NCBI GenBank assembly: GCA_934096585.1
Contig: CAKOMG010000005.1
Coordinates: 1-64,000 of the forward strand
Direction of reading: 5' to 3'
DNA from: an uncultured Bacilli bacterium
GTDB taxonomy: Bacteria > Bacillota_I > Bacilli_A > ML615J-28 > CAG-698
DNA: 64,000 bases
Positions 17,349 through 27,371 of this stretch are shown here, piece by piece. Within the stretch, counting starts at the first letter, position 1, and each line of letters starts with the position of its first letter. The position numbers were made by a program, and so were the translations under genes. The notes under the pieces were generated by a model. The model did no database searches and was not told where the DNA came from. It saw only the letters and a program-made list of their open reading frames with translations.

Positions 17349-18404
17349 TTAATTTTGCACTTCTTTATTTATTTTTTTATATCCATAATACTTAATGGTT
17401 ATTTTAATAACAGAACACAACGGAACTGCCATAATCATACCTAAAAAGCCAAATAGCTTTCCAAAAAATAAAAGCGAAAATATAACAATTAATGGATGTA
17501 ATTTCAGTTGTTTTCCTTGAATATATGGGGTTAAAAAATCTGCTTCTAAACTTTGAATAATAATACAAATAACTAAAATAATTATGGCTTGAGTTTTAGA
17601 TGTTAAAAGAGCATATAAAACAGGTAATGCTGTTCCCATATAAGATCCTAAGTATGGAATTATATTTGTTATAGCAATAAAGAGTGCAAAAATCAAGGCA
17701 TTGTCTAAACCAATAATAATAAATATAACACTAAATAGTAAAAATAGTATTACCATAACTATCAAAACGCCTCTAACGTAATTAGACATTGTTTCATTAA
17801 GCTCACCTAAATAATTTTTAAATCTTTCTTTATTATTTTTTATTAAAAACTCTCGTAAAGAACATAAAATTTTATCATAATCTAATATTAAATAGATAAC
17901 AATGATGGGAACTATAATAATATATTTAATAATATTAATCATTGTCTTAATTGTGGTTCCATCAAATAATGTATCATTAATCATTTCTTTTGATAAAAAC
18001 ATATCAAAATCAATTTTTATCGTTTCTGTTTTTATAGGAAGTTTATTTAAAAATAAATTAATAATATCTTCTACTTCTTTTATTATTTTAGGTAACTCTT
18101 TTTTTAGAATTTCTAATTCTTCAATAAGAATTGAAAATATATACTTGCCAAATAAAAAAATAATCAAAAGAGTAAAAAATAAAGTGATAAATAAAGCAAT
18201 CCATCTTTTTTTAACTAATTTTTCTATTAAATTTACAATAGGATATAAAACAAATGAAATCATAAAAGCAATTATAAAAGGAAGAATTATATCCATGATA
18301 GCCACTATAAAAGGTTTTATAATGGGAATAATTAACAATAATAAATAAAAAATAATAATAGTAAGCAGTATAAAAATTAATTTCTTAATTCCTTTATTTA
18401 ACAT
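17349..18404 (-). CDS. AI-2E family transporter (permease)
   Basis: A 351-residue membrane protein of the AI-2E (PF01594-type) family. The ATG at 18404 is chosen because AAGGTG lies six bases before it; a GTG within that ribosome site is not a start. Eight hydrophobic segments are visible: a pair at the N-terminus (about 10-65), one at about 70-95, a central cytoplasm-side amphipathic region (100-150), and the C-terminal group. The C-terminal group contains the family blocks PYLGSYMGTALP and LTPYIQGKQLKLHPLIV. Members range from autoinducer-2 exporters to Na+/H+ antiporters; the substrate is not predictable here. Confidence 0.9.
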   Translation of the reverse strand: MLNKGIKKLIFILLTIIIFYLLLLIIPIIKPFIVAIMDIILPFIIAFMISFVLYPIVNLIEKLVKKRWIALFITLFFTLLIIFLFGKYIFSILIEELEILKKELPKIIKEVEDIINLFLNKLPIKTETIKIDFDMFLSKEMINDTLFDGTTIKTMINIIKYIIIVPIIVIYLILDYDKILCSLREFLIKNNKERFKNYLGELNETMSNYVRGVLIVMVILFLLFSVIFIIIGLDNALIFALFIAITNIIPYLGSYMGTALPVLYALLTSKTQAIIILVICIIIQSLEADFLTPYIQGKQLKLHPLIVIFSLLFFGKLFGFLGMIMAVPLCSVIKITIKYYGYKKINKEVQN

Positions 18405-18448
18405 TTTTTTCACCTTACTATATTCTATGCGAAAAACAAAAAAATAAA

Positions 18449-18478
18449 CAAAAAAATAGACTCCAAAAGGAGTCTATT
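18449..18478 (-). terminator. Terminator of gap
   Basis: AATAGACTCC pairs with GGAGTCTATT around TTTT, followed by a run of Ts on the minus strand. It is a strong intrinsic terminator immediately after the GAPDH stop. Confidence 0.88.
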
Positions 18479-18487
18479 AATCACTTA

Positions 18488-19516
18488 CTATAATTCAGCG
18501 AAATATTTAATTGTTCTTACCATTTGAGATGTATAAGAATTTTCGTTATCATACCATGAAACTACTTGTACTTGATAAGTATCTTCATCAATTTTTGCAA
18601 CCATTGTTTGAGTTGCATCAAATAATGAACCAAATCTCATACCAATAACATCACTTGAAACAATTGGATCTTCATTATAACCAAATGATGGAGATTGAGC
18701 AGCTTTCATTGCTTCATTGATTCCTTCTTTAGTTACATCTTTACCTTTAACTACTGCAGTTAAGATAGTTGTTGAACCAGTTGCTACTGGAACACGTTGT
18801 GCAGATCCGATTAATTTACCATTTAATTCTGGAATAACTAATCCGATTGCTTTTGCAGCTCCAGTTGAGTTAGGAACGATGTTAGCAGCTCCAGCACGTG
18901 CTCTACGTAAGTCACCTTTTCTATGTGGTCCATCAAGAATCATTTGGTCACCAGTATAAGCATGAATTGTGCTCATAATTCCAGATTGGATTGGTGCATA
19001 TTTATTTAATGCATCAGCCATAGGAGCTAAACAGTTAGTAGTACAAGAAGCTGCAGAAATAATTGTATCTTCTTTTGTTAATGTATGTTCATTAACACCA
19101 AATACGATTGTTGGTAAATCATTTCCAGCAGGAGCTGAAATAACTACTTTCTTTGCGCCAGCTTCGATATGAGCTTGTGCTTTTTCTTTCTTTGTATAGA
19201 ATCCAGTACATTCAAGAACTACATCTACACCTAATTCTTTCCATGGAAGATTAATTGCATCTTTTTCAGCATAAATAGTGATTTTTTTGCCATCAACTGT
19301 GATTGAACCTTCACCAGCTTCAACAGTATGTAAACCTTCACCAATTTTACCGCAGTATCCACCTTGAGCAGTATCATACTTTAATAAATTTGCTAACATA
19401 ACTGGATCTGTTAAATCGTTAATAGCTACGACTTCATATCCTTTAGCACCAAACATTTGTCTGAATGCAAGACGTCCAATACGTCCAAAACCATTAATTG
19501 CTACTTTTACAGCCAT
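18488..19516 (-). CDS. gap: Glyceraldehyde-3-phosphate dehydrogenase
   Basis: A 342-residue GAPDH. The NAD-binding start GFGRIGR, the active-site SCTTNCLAP with the catalytic Cys, the HAYTGDQ segment, GAAKAIG and the C-terminal WYDNENSYTSQM are all present. The enzyme oxidises glyceraldehyde 3-phosphate to 1,3-bisphosphoglycerate in glycolysis, in the cytoplasm. It is a single-gene transcript with its own promoter (19555-19583), AAGGAGG ribosome site and strong terminator. Codon use is richer in C and G than that of the neighbours, as expected for a highly expressed gene. Confidence 0.98.
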   Translation of the reverse strand: MAVKVAINGFGRIGRLAFRQMFGAKGYEVVAINDLTDPVMLANLLKYDTAQGGYCGKIGEGLHTVEAGEGSITVDGKKITIYAEKDAINLPWKELGVDVVLECTGFYTKKEKAQAHIEAGAKKVVISAPAGNDLPTIVFGVNEHTLTKEDTIISAASCTTNCLAPMADALNKYAPIQSGIMSTIHAYTGDQMILDGPHRKGDLRRARAGAANIVPNSTGAAKAIGLVIPELNGKLIGSAQRVPVATGSTTILTAVVKGKDVTKEGINEAMKAAQSPSFGYNEDPIVSSDVIGMRFGSLFDATQTMVAKIDEDTYQVQVVSWYDNENSYTSQMVRTIKYFAEL

Positions 19517-19554
19517 TTTAAAAATTCCTCCTTATTTGAATTTTTTACTATAAT

Positions 19555-19583
19555 ATTTTATCACGAATCAATCATTTTATCAA
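19555..19583 (-). promoter_or_regulatory. Promoter of gap
   Basis: On the minus strand -35 TTGATA (19578-19583) and -10 TAAAAT (19555-19560) have a 17-base spacer, about 40 bases upstream of the gap ATG. Confidence 0.65.
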
Positions 19584-19607
19584 GTTTTTTTAACTATTAT
19601 TTAATGC

Positions 19608-20045
19608 TTAAGAAATTGATAACGCTAACAAATAATCTATTGCATCTATATAGCTTTGCTCTTTTTTACCAAAAAAAGTTTTCAAACAAACATCACTTAT
19701 GACAGAAACTTTTCTAAATTCTTCTCTTTCATAAATATTAGATAAATGAACTTCACAAGTATTAATATCAACACTTTTTATTGCATCTCTTATTGCATAT
19801 GAATAATGAGTATAAGCACCCGGATTAATAATTATTCCATCATATTTTTTTAAATATGCTTTTTGAATTAAATCAATTATTTTTCCTTCTGAATTTGATT
19901 GGAAAACATCTAATTTTATATGGCATTTTTTTCCATATTCCTTCAAATAATCAACGATTTGCTTATACAATTTAGTGCCATATACTTCTTTTTCTCTTAT
20001 CCCAGTAAAGTTAAGATTGGGACCATTGATGATCATTAATTTCAT
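19608..20045 (-). CDS. aroQ: 3-dehydroquinate dehydratase, type II
   Basis: A 145-residue type II dehydroquinase. The ATG at 20045 follows GGAGATAAAA; an upstream in-frame start would add 11 residues but lacks a site. Family motifs are IINGPNLN at the start, REKEVYG with the catalytic Tyr, NPGAYTHYSYAI with the catalytic His, and EVHLSNIYEREEFR. It converts 3-dehydroquinate to 3-dehydroshikimate in the shikimate pathway. No other shikimate gene is in the window, so it stands alone. No terminator is obvious behind it. A possible attenuator or small RNA lies upstream (20175-20303). Confidence 0.95.
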   Translation of the reverse strand: MKLMIINGPNLNFTGIREKEVYGTKLYKQIVDYLKEYGKKCHIKLDVFQSNSEGKIIDLIQKAYLKKYDGIIINPGAYTHYSYAIRDAIKSVDINTCEVHLSNIYEREEFRKVSVISDVCLKTFFGKKEQSYIDAIDYLLALSIS

Positions 20046-20174
20046 ATTTTTATCTCCATTTATTAAATTATACACCAATAAATTATTTTAATCAATAAAA
20101 TAATGTTTAATATCTTTAATTAATTTTTATACTAAATAGTATATTATTTATACTTTTGTAATATACCTTTATCC

Positions 20175-20265
20175 TAAAACAAAAAAGTCCCTTTATTCAA
20201 AGAGAACTTTATAATCTTAAATAATATTTATGTGGATATTTCCCTAACACTCAAAGGATATAAAA
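20175..20265 (-). ncRNA. Candidate small RNA or aroQ leader
   Basis: A terminator-like hairpin (AAGTTC with GGACTT, inner CTTT/AAAG, then a T run) ends at about 20179 but belongs to no visible gene. TTGACA-like boxes lie 75-95 bases upstream, with imperfect -10 boxes. This layout fits a short independent RNA of about 90 bases, or a terminated leader of aroQ. No known RNA family was recognised. Confidence 0.3.
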
Positions 20266-20338
20266 TAATTATAGTAATATTGTGTCAATTAATTGAATGT
20301 CAATAATAGATTCATATCTTCATATTTTTATAACATTT

Positions 20339-20370
20339 AAAAAGCAATAACCCCATAGTTATTGCTTTTT
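20339..20370 (-). terminator. Terminator of the Bax-inhibitor gene
   Basis: AAAGCAATAAC pairs with GTTATTGCTTT around a six-base loop, with Ts following on the minus strand, 26 bases after the stop at 20396. Confidence 0.8.
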
Positions 20371-20395
20371 TATCTCATAAAATTTTTAAGAAATT

Positions 20396-21136
20396 TTAAT
20401 TTTTGTTATTTGATGCAATTACAGCAACTAGTCTTAAAACTTGAATATAAATCCAAATTACTGTATATGCAAGGCCAAATGCAGCCATCCATTCGTAAAC
20501 TTTTGGTGAACCATTTTCAACTATCACTGTAGCTTGATGTAAATCCGCAATCAAATAAAATGATGCTAGTAATAATGAAATTACTTCTACTAAAACAATA
20601 ACACCAAAATTATTGAATATTCCATTAAAAGCAGGGAACAAAGAAAGTAAAGCAGTAAGCAATGAACAAAGAATAAATCCTAATCCAAACATAATTAAAA
20701 ATTTATAGAACCCTTTTGTTGCTTTGATTAATCCTGTAGCATAAAGAATACCAACAACCAACACAATAGATAAAGTTCCTAAGACAGCTGTTATAATAAT
20801 GCCACCAACTAATGCTTCAAATAAAAGTGATACTGCTCCAACAAAAACACCTTCAAATAAACAATATATTGTTCCTGCTACTAATGAAGCTTTTGGTGAA
20901 GACATCGCAATGATTGCACATATTAATGTAATTAATCCAGAAACAACACAACCAACAACAAGTACATCAGGCATCTTAAATAAAAGCACAATTCCTAAAA
21001 TTGCTCCAACAATAGTAATACCAATATAATATAATAGTTTTAAACCTATTCCTTTATATGTGGCTGTTGCACCTTCATAAGCGACACCCTCAGTCATTTT
21101 TTCAATTTTATTATAAACTACGTTAGAATTTCTCAT
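20396..21136 (-). CDS. Bax inhibitor-1/YccA-like membrane protein
   Basis: A 246-residue protein with seven hydrophobic helices from about residue 30 to the end and a short cytoplasmic N-terminus containing GVAYEGATATYKGIGLK. The layout matches the bacterial BaxI_1 branch of the Bax-inhibitor family (PF12811-type). The last helix pair shows EWMAAFGLAYTVIWIY, where the family has its conserved acidic residue. Relatives are pH-gated calcium-leak channels or of unknown function in bacteria; the role here is unknown. GGAGG lies before the ATG and the gene stands alone between polC and aroQ. Confidence 0.88.
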   Translation of the reverse strand: MRNSNVVYNKIEKMTEGVAYEGATATYKGIGLKLLYYIGITIVGAILGIVLLFKMPDVLVVGCVVSGLITLICAIIAMSSPKASLVAGTIYCLFEGVFVGAVSLLFEALVGGIIITAVLGTLSIVLVVGILYATGLIKATKGFYKFLIMFGLGFILCSLLTALLSLFPAFNGIFNNFGVIVLVEVISLLLASFYLIADLHQATVIVENGSPKVYEWMAAFGLAYTVIWIYIQVLRLVAVIASNNKN

Positions 21137-21200
21137 ATAATTCTACCTCCATTATTTATTATATACAAAATAGTTTAATATTTTCTTAAAAACGAATTAA

Positions 21201-24200
21201 TTAAAATAATCCTACTTGATCATCTTCAGGTAATCCATCAAATACTCCCATTAAATTCATTTTTTCAAATTGGGTAGCATTCATTTTTGTACGTTTTAAA
21301 ACATCTTTCTTAGATGTAAATTCGTGCTCATTTCTTGCTTCCACAATCGAATTCGCAATACTTGCTCCAAGTGAATCAAGGGCACCAAATGGAATTAATA
21401 ATGATTTTCTATCATTTGAAACTTTAAAATTAATAGCATCACTTTCATAAATATTCATTTGTTTGAAAGTAAACCCTCTAGCAAGCATTTCAATTGCCAA
21501 AAGAAGAGTATCATAAGTATCTTCTTCTTTTACTGAAGCTGTATGATTCTTTATTTTTTCATCTAAACTTACAAGTCTGGCTTTAACTGCTTCAAAACCT
21601 TGAGCCATTGCCTCAACATCATATGCATCAGCACGACGTGAAAAATAGCCAGCATAATAGAATATAGGTCTATGAACTTTAAACCATCCTATTCTTAAAG
21701 CCATAATAACATATGCAGTGGCATGAGCCTTAGGAAACATATATTTAATTAATTTACATGATTCAATATACCACTTAGGAACATCATGAGCAAGCATTAA
21801 TTGCTCATATTCTTTTGACACGCCTTTTCCTTTTCTAACTTTTTCCATTATACTAAAAGCATCTTTTGCGGGCAAGTTTTTACTGATTAAGTATACCATA
21901 ATATCATCACGACATCCAATTAATTCTTCAAAAGGAACTTTAGGATATCCTTGTTTTTTACCAAGCATAAAGTCTTTCGCATTTCCACCCCAAACATCTG
22001 TACCATGGCTTAATCCTGAAATCTTAAGCAACGAATCAACAGTTGTTGGTAAAATATCTTTTAACATATCTTTAGCAAGAGTTGTGCCAAATTCTGGAAT
22101 ACCCGTTGTACCTATCGTTTGTCCAAATGTTTGACCTGGATTTAAGCCTAAACTTTCAAGACCTGAAAATAACTTAAATACACCTCTATCTGTCAAAGGA
22201 ATATCTGTAACTTTAGAAAAAGGAAATTCATCAGGATATGCTTCAACAAAATCCATTAAATGACGAATCATAGTTGGATCATCATGTCCTAAAATATCAA
22301 GTTTTAATAAATTCGATTCAAATTTATGATAGTCAAAATGAGTTGTACGCCACTTTGCTGTGACATCATCTGCTGGATATTGTACAGGAATAATATCATA
22401 ATAATGAATTTCTTTAGGTACAACAACAATTCCACCAGGATGTTGTCCTGTCGATTGCTTTACACCTTCTATTTCCTTGGCAAGTCGTTTAATTTCGGTT
22501 TCTCTAGTTGGAATTCCTTTTCGCTCAAAATAACCTCTTACATAACCAAATGCCTTCTTTTCCGCAATTGTTCCTATTGTTCCAGCTCTAAATGCTCCAT
22601 CATATCCGAAGACAGTTCTTGTGAATTCATGAGCTTGTGCCTGGAAATCACCGGAAAAGTTTAAATCTATATCAGGAGTTTTATCTCCTTCAAATCCCAA
22701 GAATGTTTCAAATGGAATGTCTACACCATCTTGTGCAAGATCACTTCCGCAAATTGGACATTTCATTGATGGCAAATCAAAACCGGTTCCATATTTTTGC
22801 AAAATATCATCAAATAAAGCTTGTTTTTCATCTAATGGATATTTTTCTTTTTCAGATTTTGATAATTTTAGAGCAGTAAAATGACAATGAGGACAATAAT
22901 AATGTGGTGGTAAACCATTTACTTCTGTTATTGCCATCATATGGGCAACTAAACTTGATCCAACAGATCCTCTACTACCAACTACATATCCAGCATCTGT
23001 TGAAAACTTAACAAGCATATAAGCAATATAATAGATTGTTGCAAACTTATTACCGATTATACTCTTCAATTCTTTGTCAATTCTATCTTTAATATATGGA
23101 TGCATATTTTCTCCATATATTTCTTTAGCTTTGTTGTAAGTCATTTCCTTAGTGGCTTCCGCAACACTTGGAATACCCTTATCACTCAAGAAATCATCTT
23201 GAGGTGCAAACAATTGTTTAGGAAATAATCTAAACTCAGATATTTGACTAGCAATGGCTTTAGTATTCGTAATAACAATTTCTTTTGCTAAATCATCATC
23301 TAAAAAATTAAACGCTCTTAACATCTCATCTGTACTTCTAAAATAGAACGATGGAACATCTTTACAACTAACAAGAGGATGTCGTCCTCCTCCAACCATA
23401 GGAGCAGAAATATAAATATCTCGATAAATCTTATCTTCATAATTCAAATTATGAACATCCCCTGTTGCAACTACTAGTTTATTCAATTCTTTAGCTGCTT
23501 TAATAATTTTTAAAACTGTTTGTTTAATATTATTCCTAAATGTTTCAGGATCTTGTTCTTCCATTATCACATCATATAATTCTAAAGGTTGTACCTCAAT
23601 ATAATCATAATAAGTCATAGCATCAAGCAATTCCTCATAACTCAAGCGATGAGCTATATCAAATATTTCACCATTAACACAAGCACTACCTATTAACAAA
23701 CCTTCCCTATGATTATCTAAATATGATTTTAATACACGTGGTTCTTTGTTATAAAAATGAATAGTATGCGAATCTGATATTATCTGATACATATTTCTCT
23801 TACCTATTTCATCTTTAACTAATATAGATATATGAGAAGGGTGAATATATTTATAAGCTTCTTCTTCAGTGATTACACTATTAATATCTTTATAATTAGT
23901 AATATGAGCATCTTGTAAATCACTTAACATTTTAAGGAAACATAATGTAGTTGCTTTAGCATCATGTACAGCTCTATGATGTTGAACTAAAATAATATCA
24001 AAGAACTTAACCATAGCATCAAGTCCAAACTTTTTGCTTTCTTTACCATACCTAATTCTAAATAATTGTAATGTATCAATAGTTGGTAAAGGTTTAGTAT
24101 ATAAACCTTGACGTTTTAATGCAGCACAAATATGTGAATTATCGAACGTTGCATTATGGGCAACCATTATACAACCTTCAAAAAAATCCTTAAATTTTGG

Positions 24201-25709
24201 AAGTACAACTTCAATTGGATCGGCATTTCTAACATCATCTTGAGTAATGCTAGTTAAATTTGTTGTAAAAGCACTAATCTTACATTTTGGTTTAACAAAA
24301 GTACTAAACTCATCAATGATCATTCCATTTTTAACTTTGCATGCACCTATTTCAATAATTTCATCATAATTACTAGATAAACCAGTAGTTTCAATATCAT
24401 ATACGCAATATGTTGCCGAACCTAAGTCAATATCTTCATTTGTTAAAGCAATATCATAATATTTATCATTAATAAACGCAGCTTCAACTCCATATATAGG
24501 TTTAATTCCAGCTTTAATACATTCTTTTTCAAAATCAGGCCATATATGAATATTATAGTGGTCAGTAACAGCAAGATTACTAAAACCAAATTCTTTTGCT
24601 TTTTTAACGTATTTATCAACATCCATTACACCATCTTGTGTAGACATTTTTGTATGAGCATGTAATTCCACACGTTTTTCATCAGACAAATCCACACCTT
24701 TTTTTTCTTCTCTATCTCCTTCTATTTGCATTTCCATAACTTTTAATACGACATCTTTTTCATATTTGTCGTATTCCGCATATCCATAAGCTCTAATTTT
24801 TTTATTTGCAACAGCTTTTTGTTCATAAAATTCTACAAGTTTCGGATTTTGCAAATTAATAAAGGTTGAAATAACAATCGAGTCAGTTCCATCAGCAACA
24901 AGTCCTTTAAATATTTTATAAGTTTTTTCTGTTCCAGATTTAGTTGATTTAATCGTCTTAATTTCAGTAGAAATCAAATCACCTAAAATAACAAACTCAG
25001 CTTTATCAAAACGCTGTGTATATTCAATTAATTGAACTTCATTTGCGGGAATGTCTTTAATTGGTGACACTTTCCCATTAAGTTTATTGCGCATTTTAGG
25101 TTGCTTTTCAACTTTAGTTTTTGGCTCTTCTTTAACATTATCATAAAGAATTTGTTGTTTTTTAATTTTTTCATCTTCTTGAATAATACGTTCTTCAATT
25201 AGTTTTTCTATAGGAACTTCAAAACTACTTATTTCTGCAACACAACTATTATTTAAGCCATATAACTTAAATATTTTATTTATTTCATCTAATAATGGTT
25301 GAATTGTTTCAATTTCATCGCTTGTTGCAACATACAATTTAACATTTCCATCCATTACTCCTTTATGTATTGGTTTTAAAATTGTATAACGTGGTTTTTT
25401 TGATTCAAATATATTAACAATATAGTTATAATATCTTAAAAGCATATCATCACTTATACTATTATCTAAATATTTAAAAGTAATATTAATTTGTTTAAAT
25501 TGGCCCTCTTTGCAAAAGAACTCATTAAATCGTTGTCTAATTAAAGCAACACTATCAACATTTATTACTATTGGATATTGAATAGTCACATTAAAAATCA
25601 TTTTATCTCTTTCAATGTTTAATTCAGTAAAATTTCCATTTTTTAATTCATCAGTTATATCAATTTTTAAATTATTAAAGACATTTAAATAAACACTATT
25701 ATTTGCCAT
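21201..25709 (-). CDS. polC: DNA polymerase III alpha subunit, Gram-positive PolC
   Basis: A 1502-residue replicative polymerase, full length for the family. Order of parts: N-terminal and OB domains (about 1-335), PHP start VELHAHTKMSTQDG (near 349), a DEDD proofreading exonuclease inserted in the PHP region with YDIETTGL (near 430), the remainder of PHP, then the polymerase core. The core contains the four-cysteine zinc module (CPHCH and CPICG), TPDIDLNFSGDFQ with catalytic aspartates, and the thumb and fingers with MFPKAHATAYV. PolC elongates the leading strand in low-GC Gram-positives. Ribosome site GAGG. Lgt lies upstream, with a terminator between. Confidence 0.98.
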   Translation of the reverse strand: MANNSVYLNVFNNLKIDITDELKNGNFTELNIERDKMIFNVTIQYPIVINVDSVALIRQRFNEFFCKEGQFKQINITFKYLDNSISDDMLLRYYNYIVNIFESKKPRYTILKPIHKGVMDGNVKLYVATSDEIETIQPLLDEINKIFKLYGLNNSCVAEISSFEVPIEKLIEERIIQEDEKIKKQQILYDNVKEEPKTKVEKQPKMRNKLNGKVSPIKDIPANEVQLIEYTQRFDKAEFVILGDLISTEIKTIKSTKSGTEKTYKIFKGLVADGTDSIVISTFINLQNPKLVEFYEQKAVANKKIRAYGYAEYDKYEKDVVLKVMEMQIEGDREEKKGVDLSDEKRVELHAHTKMSTQDGVMDVDKYVKKAKEFGFSNLAVTDHYNIHIWPDFEKECIKAGIKPIYGVEAAFINDKYYDIALTNEDIDLGSATYCVYDIETTGLSSNYDEIIEIGACKVKNGMIIDEFSTFVKPKCKISAFTTNLTSITQDDVRNADPIEVVLPKFKDFFEGCIMVAHNATFDNSHICAALKRQGLYTKPLPTIDTLQLFRIRYGKESKKFGLDAMVKFFDIILVQHHRAVHDAKATTLCFLKMLSDLQDAHITNYKDINSVITEEEAYKYIHPSHISILVKDEIGKRNMYQIISDSHTIHFYNKEPRVLKSYLDNHREGLLIGSACVNGEIFDIAHRLSYEELLDAMTYYDYIEVQPLELYDVIMEEQDPETFRNNIKQTVLKIIKAAKELNKLVVATGDVHNLNYEDKIYRDIYISAPMVGGGRHPLVSCKDVPSFYFRSTDEMLRAFNFLDDDLAKEIVITNTKAIASQISEFRLFPKQLFAPQDDFLSDKGIPSVAEATKEMTYNKAKEIYGENMHPYIKDRIDKELKSIIGNKFATIYYIAYMLVKFSTDAGYVVGSRGSVGSSLVAHMMAITEVNGLPPHYYCPHCHFTALKLSKSEKEKYPLDEKQALFDDILQKYGTGFDLPSMKCPICGSDLAQDGVDIPFETFLGFEGDKTPDIDLNFSGDFQAQAHEFTRTVFGYDGAFRAGTIGTIAEKKAFGYVRGYFERKGIPTRETEIKRLAKEIEGVKQSTGQHPGGIVVVPKEIHYYDIIPVQYPADDVTAKWRTTHFDYHKFESNLLKLDILGHDDPTMIRHLMDFVEAYPDEFPFSKVTDIPLTDRGVFKLFSGLESLGLNPGQTFGQTIGTTGIPEFGTTLAKDMLKDILPTTVDSLLKISGLSHGTDVWGGNAKDFMLGKKQGYPKVPFEELIGCRDDIMVYLISKNLPAKDAFSIMEKVRKGKGVSKEYEQLMLAHDVPKWYIESCKLIKYMFPKAHATAYVIMALRIGWFKVHRPIFYYAGYFSRRADAYDVEAMAQGFEAVKARLVSLDEKIKNHTASVKEEDTYDTLLLAIEMLARGFTFKQMNIYESDAINFKVSNDRKSLLIPFGALDSLGASIANSIVEARNEHEFTSKKDVLKRTKMNATQFEKMNLMGVFDGLPEDDQVGLF

Positions 25710-25794
25710 TTTTTAACCTCATTAAAAATTTTATTATTAATATTATTGTATCATATTATCCATTATTTTTCTACAATTTTTTTAACAAAATTAA

Positions 25795-25815
25795 AAAGAG
25801 GCTTATTGCCTCTTT
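25795..25815 (-). terminator. Terminator after lgt
   Basis: AAAGAGGC pairs with GCCTCTTT around AATAA, followed by TTTTTAATTTT on the minus strand; it overlaps the lgt stop codon. Confidence 0.8.
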
Positions 25816-26647
25816 AATCAACGTTTTTTACTTCTTCAATAGTATCATTATTCTCTTCAATAAGTTTCTGTTTTTCTTCTTCATCAATAATTTTATATTG
25901 CCATTTCAAGAAAAAGAATAATCCAATACCTAATGGAATCATTATTAAACTCCAAAACTGTGAAGGAGAAATACCAGGAATAAATGATCCACGATCATCA
26001 TCTCGTAAAAATTCAATTAAAAACCTAAATACCCCGTAAGAAATTAAATAAACACAAAATGTATATTTAAAATCTTTTTTCATAGTTAAATAAAAGCAAA
26101 TAGCAAACATAATTAATAAAAATATAGCTTCAAATAATTGGGTTGGATAAACTCTTATTGTTGGCTTATCAGAATAAGGAAAAACCATTCCAATCCATGA
26201 ATTTGTTTCCTTTCCATAACAACATCCCGCAAAAAAACATCCAATTCTTCCAAAACAATGAGCAATTAAAATACTACAAGCAATTATAGGTAAGGCTTTA
26301 GTCAGATATGCACCAACCTTTTTTCTTCCATATGTAAAGTATACTATCAAAAAGAATGCAGCGCCCCCAATTAGACCACCAATAAAAGTATAGCCATAGC
26401 CTAAATGAAATCCATAACTTGGATTTTCAATATAATTATATATTGCTTGAAAAATAGTTGCGGAAAAAAATCCAAAAACAATTGCACCAACTCCACTAAG
26501 TTCTACATAATCTTCAAATTTGCTTGGGATATTTTTCTTTTTACATCCATATCTTAATATCGCAAAACATACTATTATACCAATAGCAATCATTAAACCA
26601 TACATAGGAACTTTAAACTTTCCTATTTCAAATAACCATTTGTGCAT
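25814..26647 (-). CDS. lgt: Prolipoprotein diacylglyceryl transferase
   Basis: A 277-residue integral membrane enzyme with seven helices. Family signatures seen are the MYGLMIAIGI start, the central GRIGCFFAGCCYG segment carrying the invariant Arg and Gly residues, RVYPTQLFEA, and the late FLRDDDRG loop. It transfers diacylglyceryl from phosphatidylglycerol to the lipobox Cys of prolipoproteins, the first step for the many lipoproteins in this window (1, 34599, 35767, 42573, 48454, 52359). The C-terminal tail is charged. It lies 1 base downstream of the membrane gene at 26649, in one transcript. Confidence 0.96.
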   Translation of the reverse strand: MHKWLFEIGKFKVPMYGLMIAIGIIVCFAILRYGCKKKNIPSKFEDYVELSGVGAIVFGFFSATIFQAIYNYIENPSYGFHLGYGYTFIGGLIGGAAFFLIVYFTYGRKKVGAYLTKALPIIACSILIAHCFGRIGCFFAGCCYGKETNSWIGMVFPYSDKPTIRVYPTQLFEAIFLLIMFAICFYLTMKKDFKYTFCVYLISYGVFRFLIEFLRDDDRGSFIPGISPSQFWSLIMIPLGIGLFFFLKWQYKIIDEEEKQKLIEENNDTIEEVKNVD

Positions 26648-26648
26648 A

Positions 26649-27311
26649 TTAACCTCTTAATTCTTTGTTTTCTTTTTCTAATTGATTAATTCTTTCCTTT
26701 AATTCATTATACTCTTTTACTGAAACCTTAATATAATCTTTACCTAAATTGTTACTTGTAATTCTTTTCCCAACAATATTATTAATGCATAACAAAGCAA
26801 AAACAATAAAGCAAAATGCCCAGAAAAATTCAGAAAACCCTTCAATTCCAAATAAATCAACACCTAAAATTACTAATGTTAGAATTATATCTAAGGCAAT
26901 AATTAAACCATAAGTTACAAATTGTAAAACTTTAAAATTATTATCAAGCTTGGCATTTGTTGTTATAATAATAACAAATAAAACAGATGCTATAGCAATA
27001 ATACCCGAAATTTTAGGAAAAATACCTTCCATTTCAAAGTGTGTCCAGAAATTAACTAAACCAAAAATAAATGCAAATCCTAATAGAACCATAGAAATTA
27101 TAGCAATTATTTTCTTCTTATTAAACATATCTAAAGCGGAATTAATAAAAAATCCAACTGCTGATATAGCAGCAATAGTAAGTAAAATTGCTGTTAAAGT
27201 TTTATTATTAAATATTTCAGCCCCAAAAAGTGCAGAAATGAGCATAATAACAACAATGGAAACAGTAACGATCGATGTTATAATCAATCCCTTTTGAATT
27301 TTTTCAATCAT
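26649..27311 (-). CDS. Membrane protein with C-terminal coiled coil
   Basis: A 220-residue protein with about six transmembrane helices between residues 8 and 180, then a short charged helical tail (INQLEKENKELRG) that should form a coiled coil in the cytoplasm. No family recognised. It is the first gene of a transcript leading into lgt, with a good promoter (27343-27371) and an AAAGGAAAGGA ribosome region. The tight linkage to lgt is the only functional hint. Confidence 0.75.
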   Translation of the reverse strand: MIEKIQKGLIITSIVTVSIVVIMLISALFGAEIFNNKTLTAILLTIAAISAVGFFINSALDMFNKKKIIAIISMVLLGFAFIFGLVNFWTHFEMEGIFPKISGIIAIASVLFVIIITTNAKLDNNFKVLQFVTYGLIIALDIILTLVILGVDLFGIEGFSEFFWAFCFIVFALLCINNIVGKRITSNNLGKDYIKVSVKEYNELKERINQLEKENKELRG

Positions 27312-27342
27312 ATTTTTCTTCCTTTCCTTTTATTATGCTTCT

Positions 27343-27371
27343 ATTATAATACATTATTCTAAAAAATGCAA
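27343..27371 (-). promoter_or_regulatory. Promoter of the membrane protein-lgt operon
   Basis: On the minus strand TTGCAT (27366-27371) and TATAAT (27343-27348) have a 17-base spacer, about 32 bases upstream of the ATG at 27311. Confidence 0.75.

Larger units (their letters stand above)
20046..20395. other. Gene-free stretch with two terminators
   Basis: This 350-base stretch holds the terminator of the Bax-inhibitor gene (20339-20370), two TTGACA-like boxes (20283-20288 and 20298-20303), and a second minus-strand terminator (20179-20209). I found no coding region in it. Confidence 0.6.
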
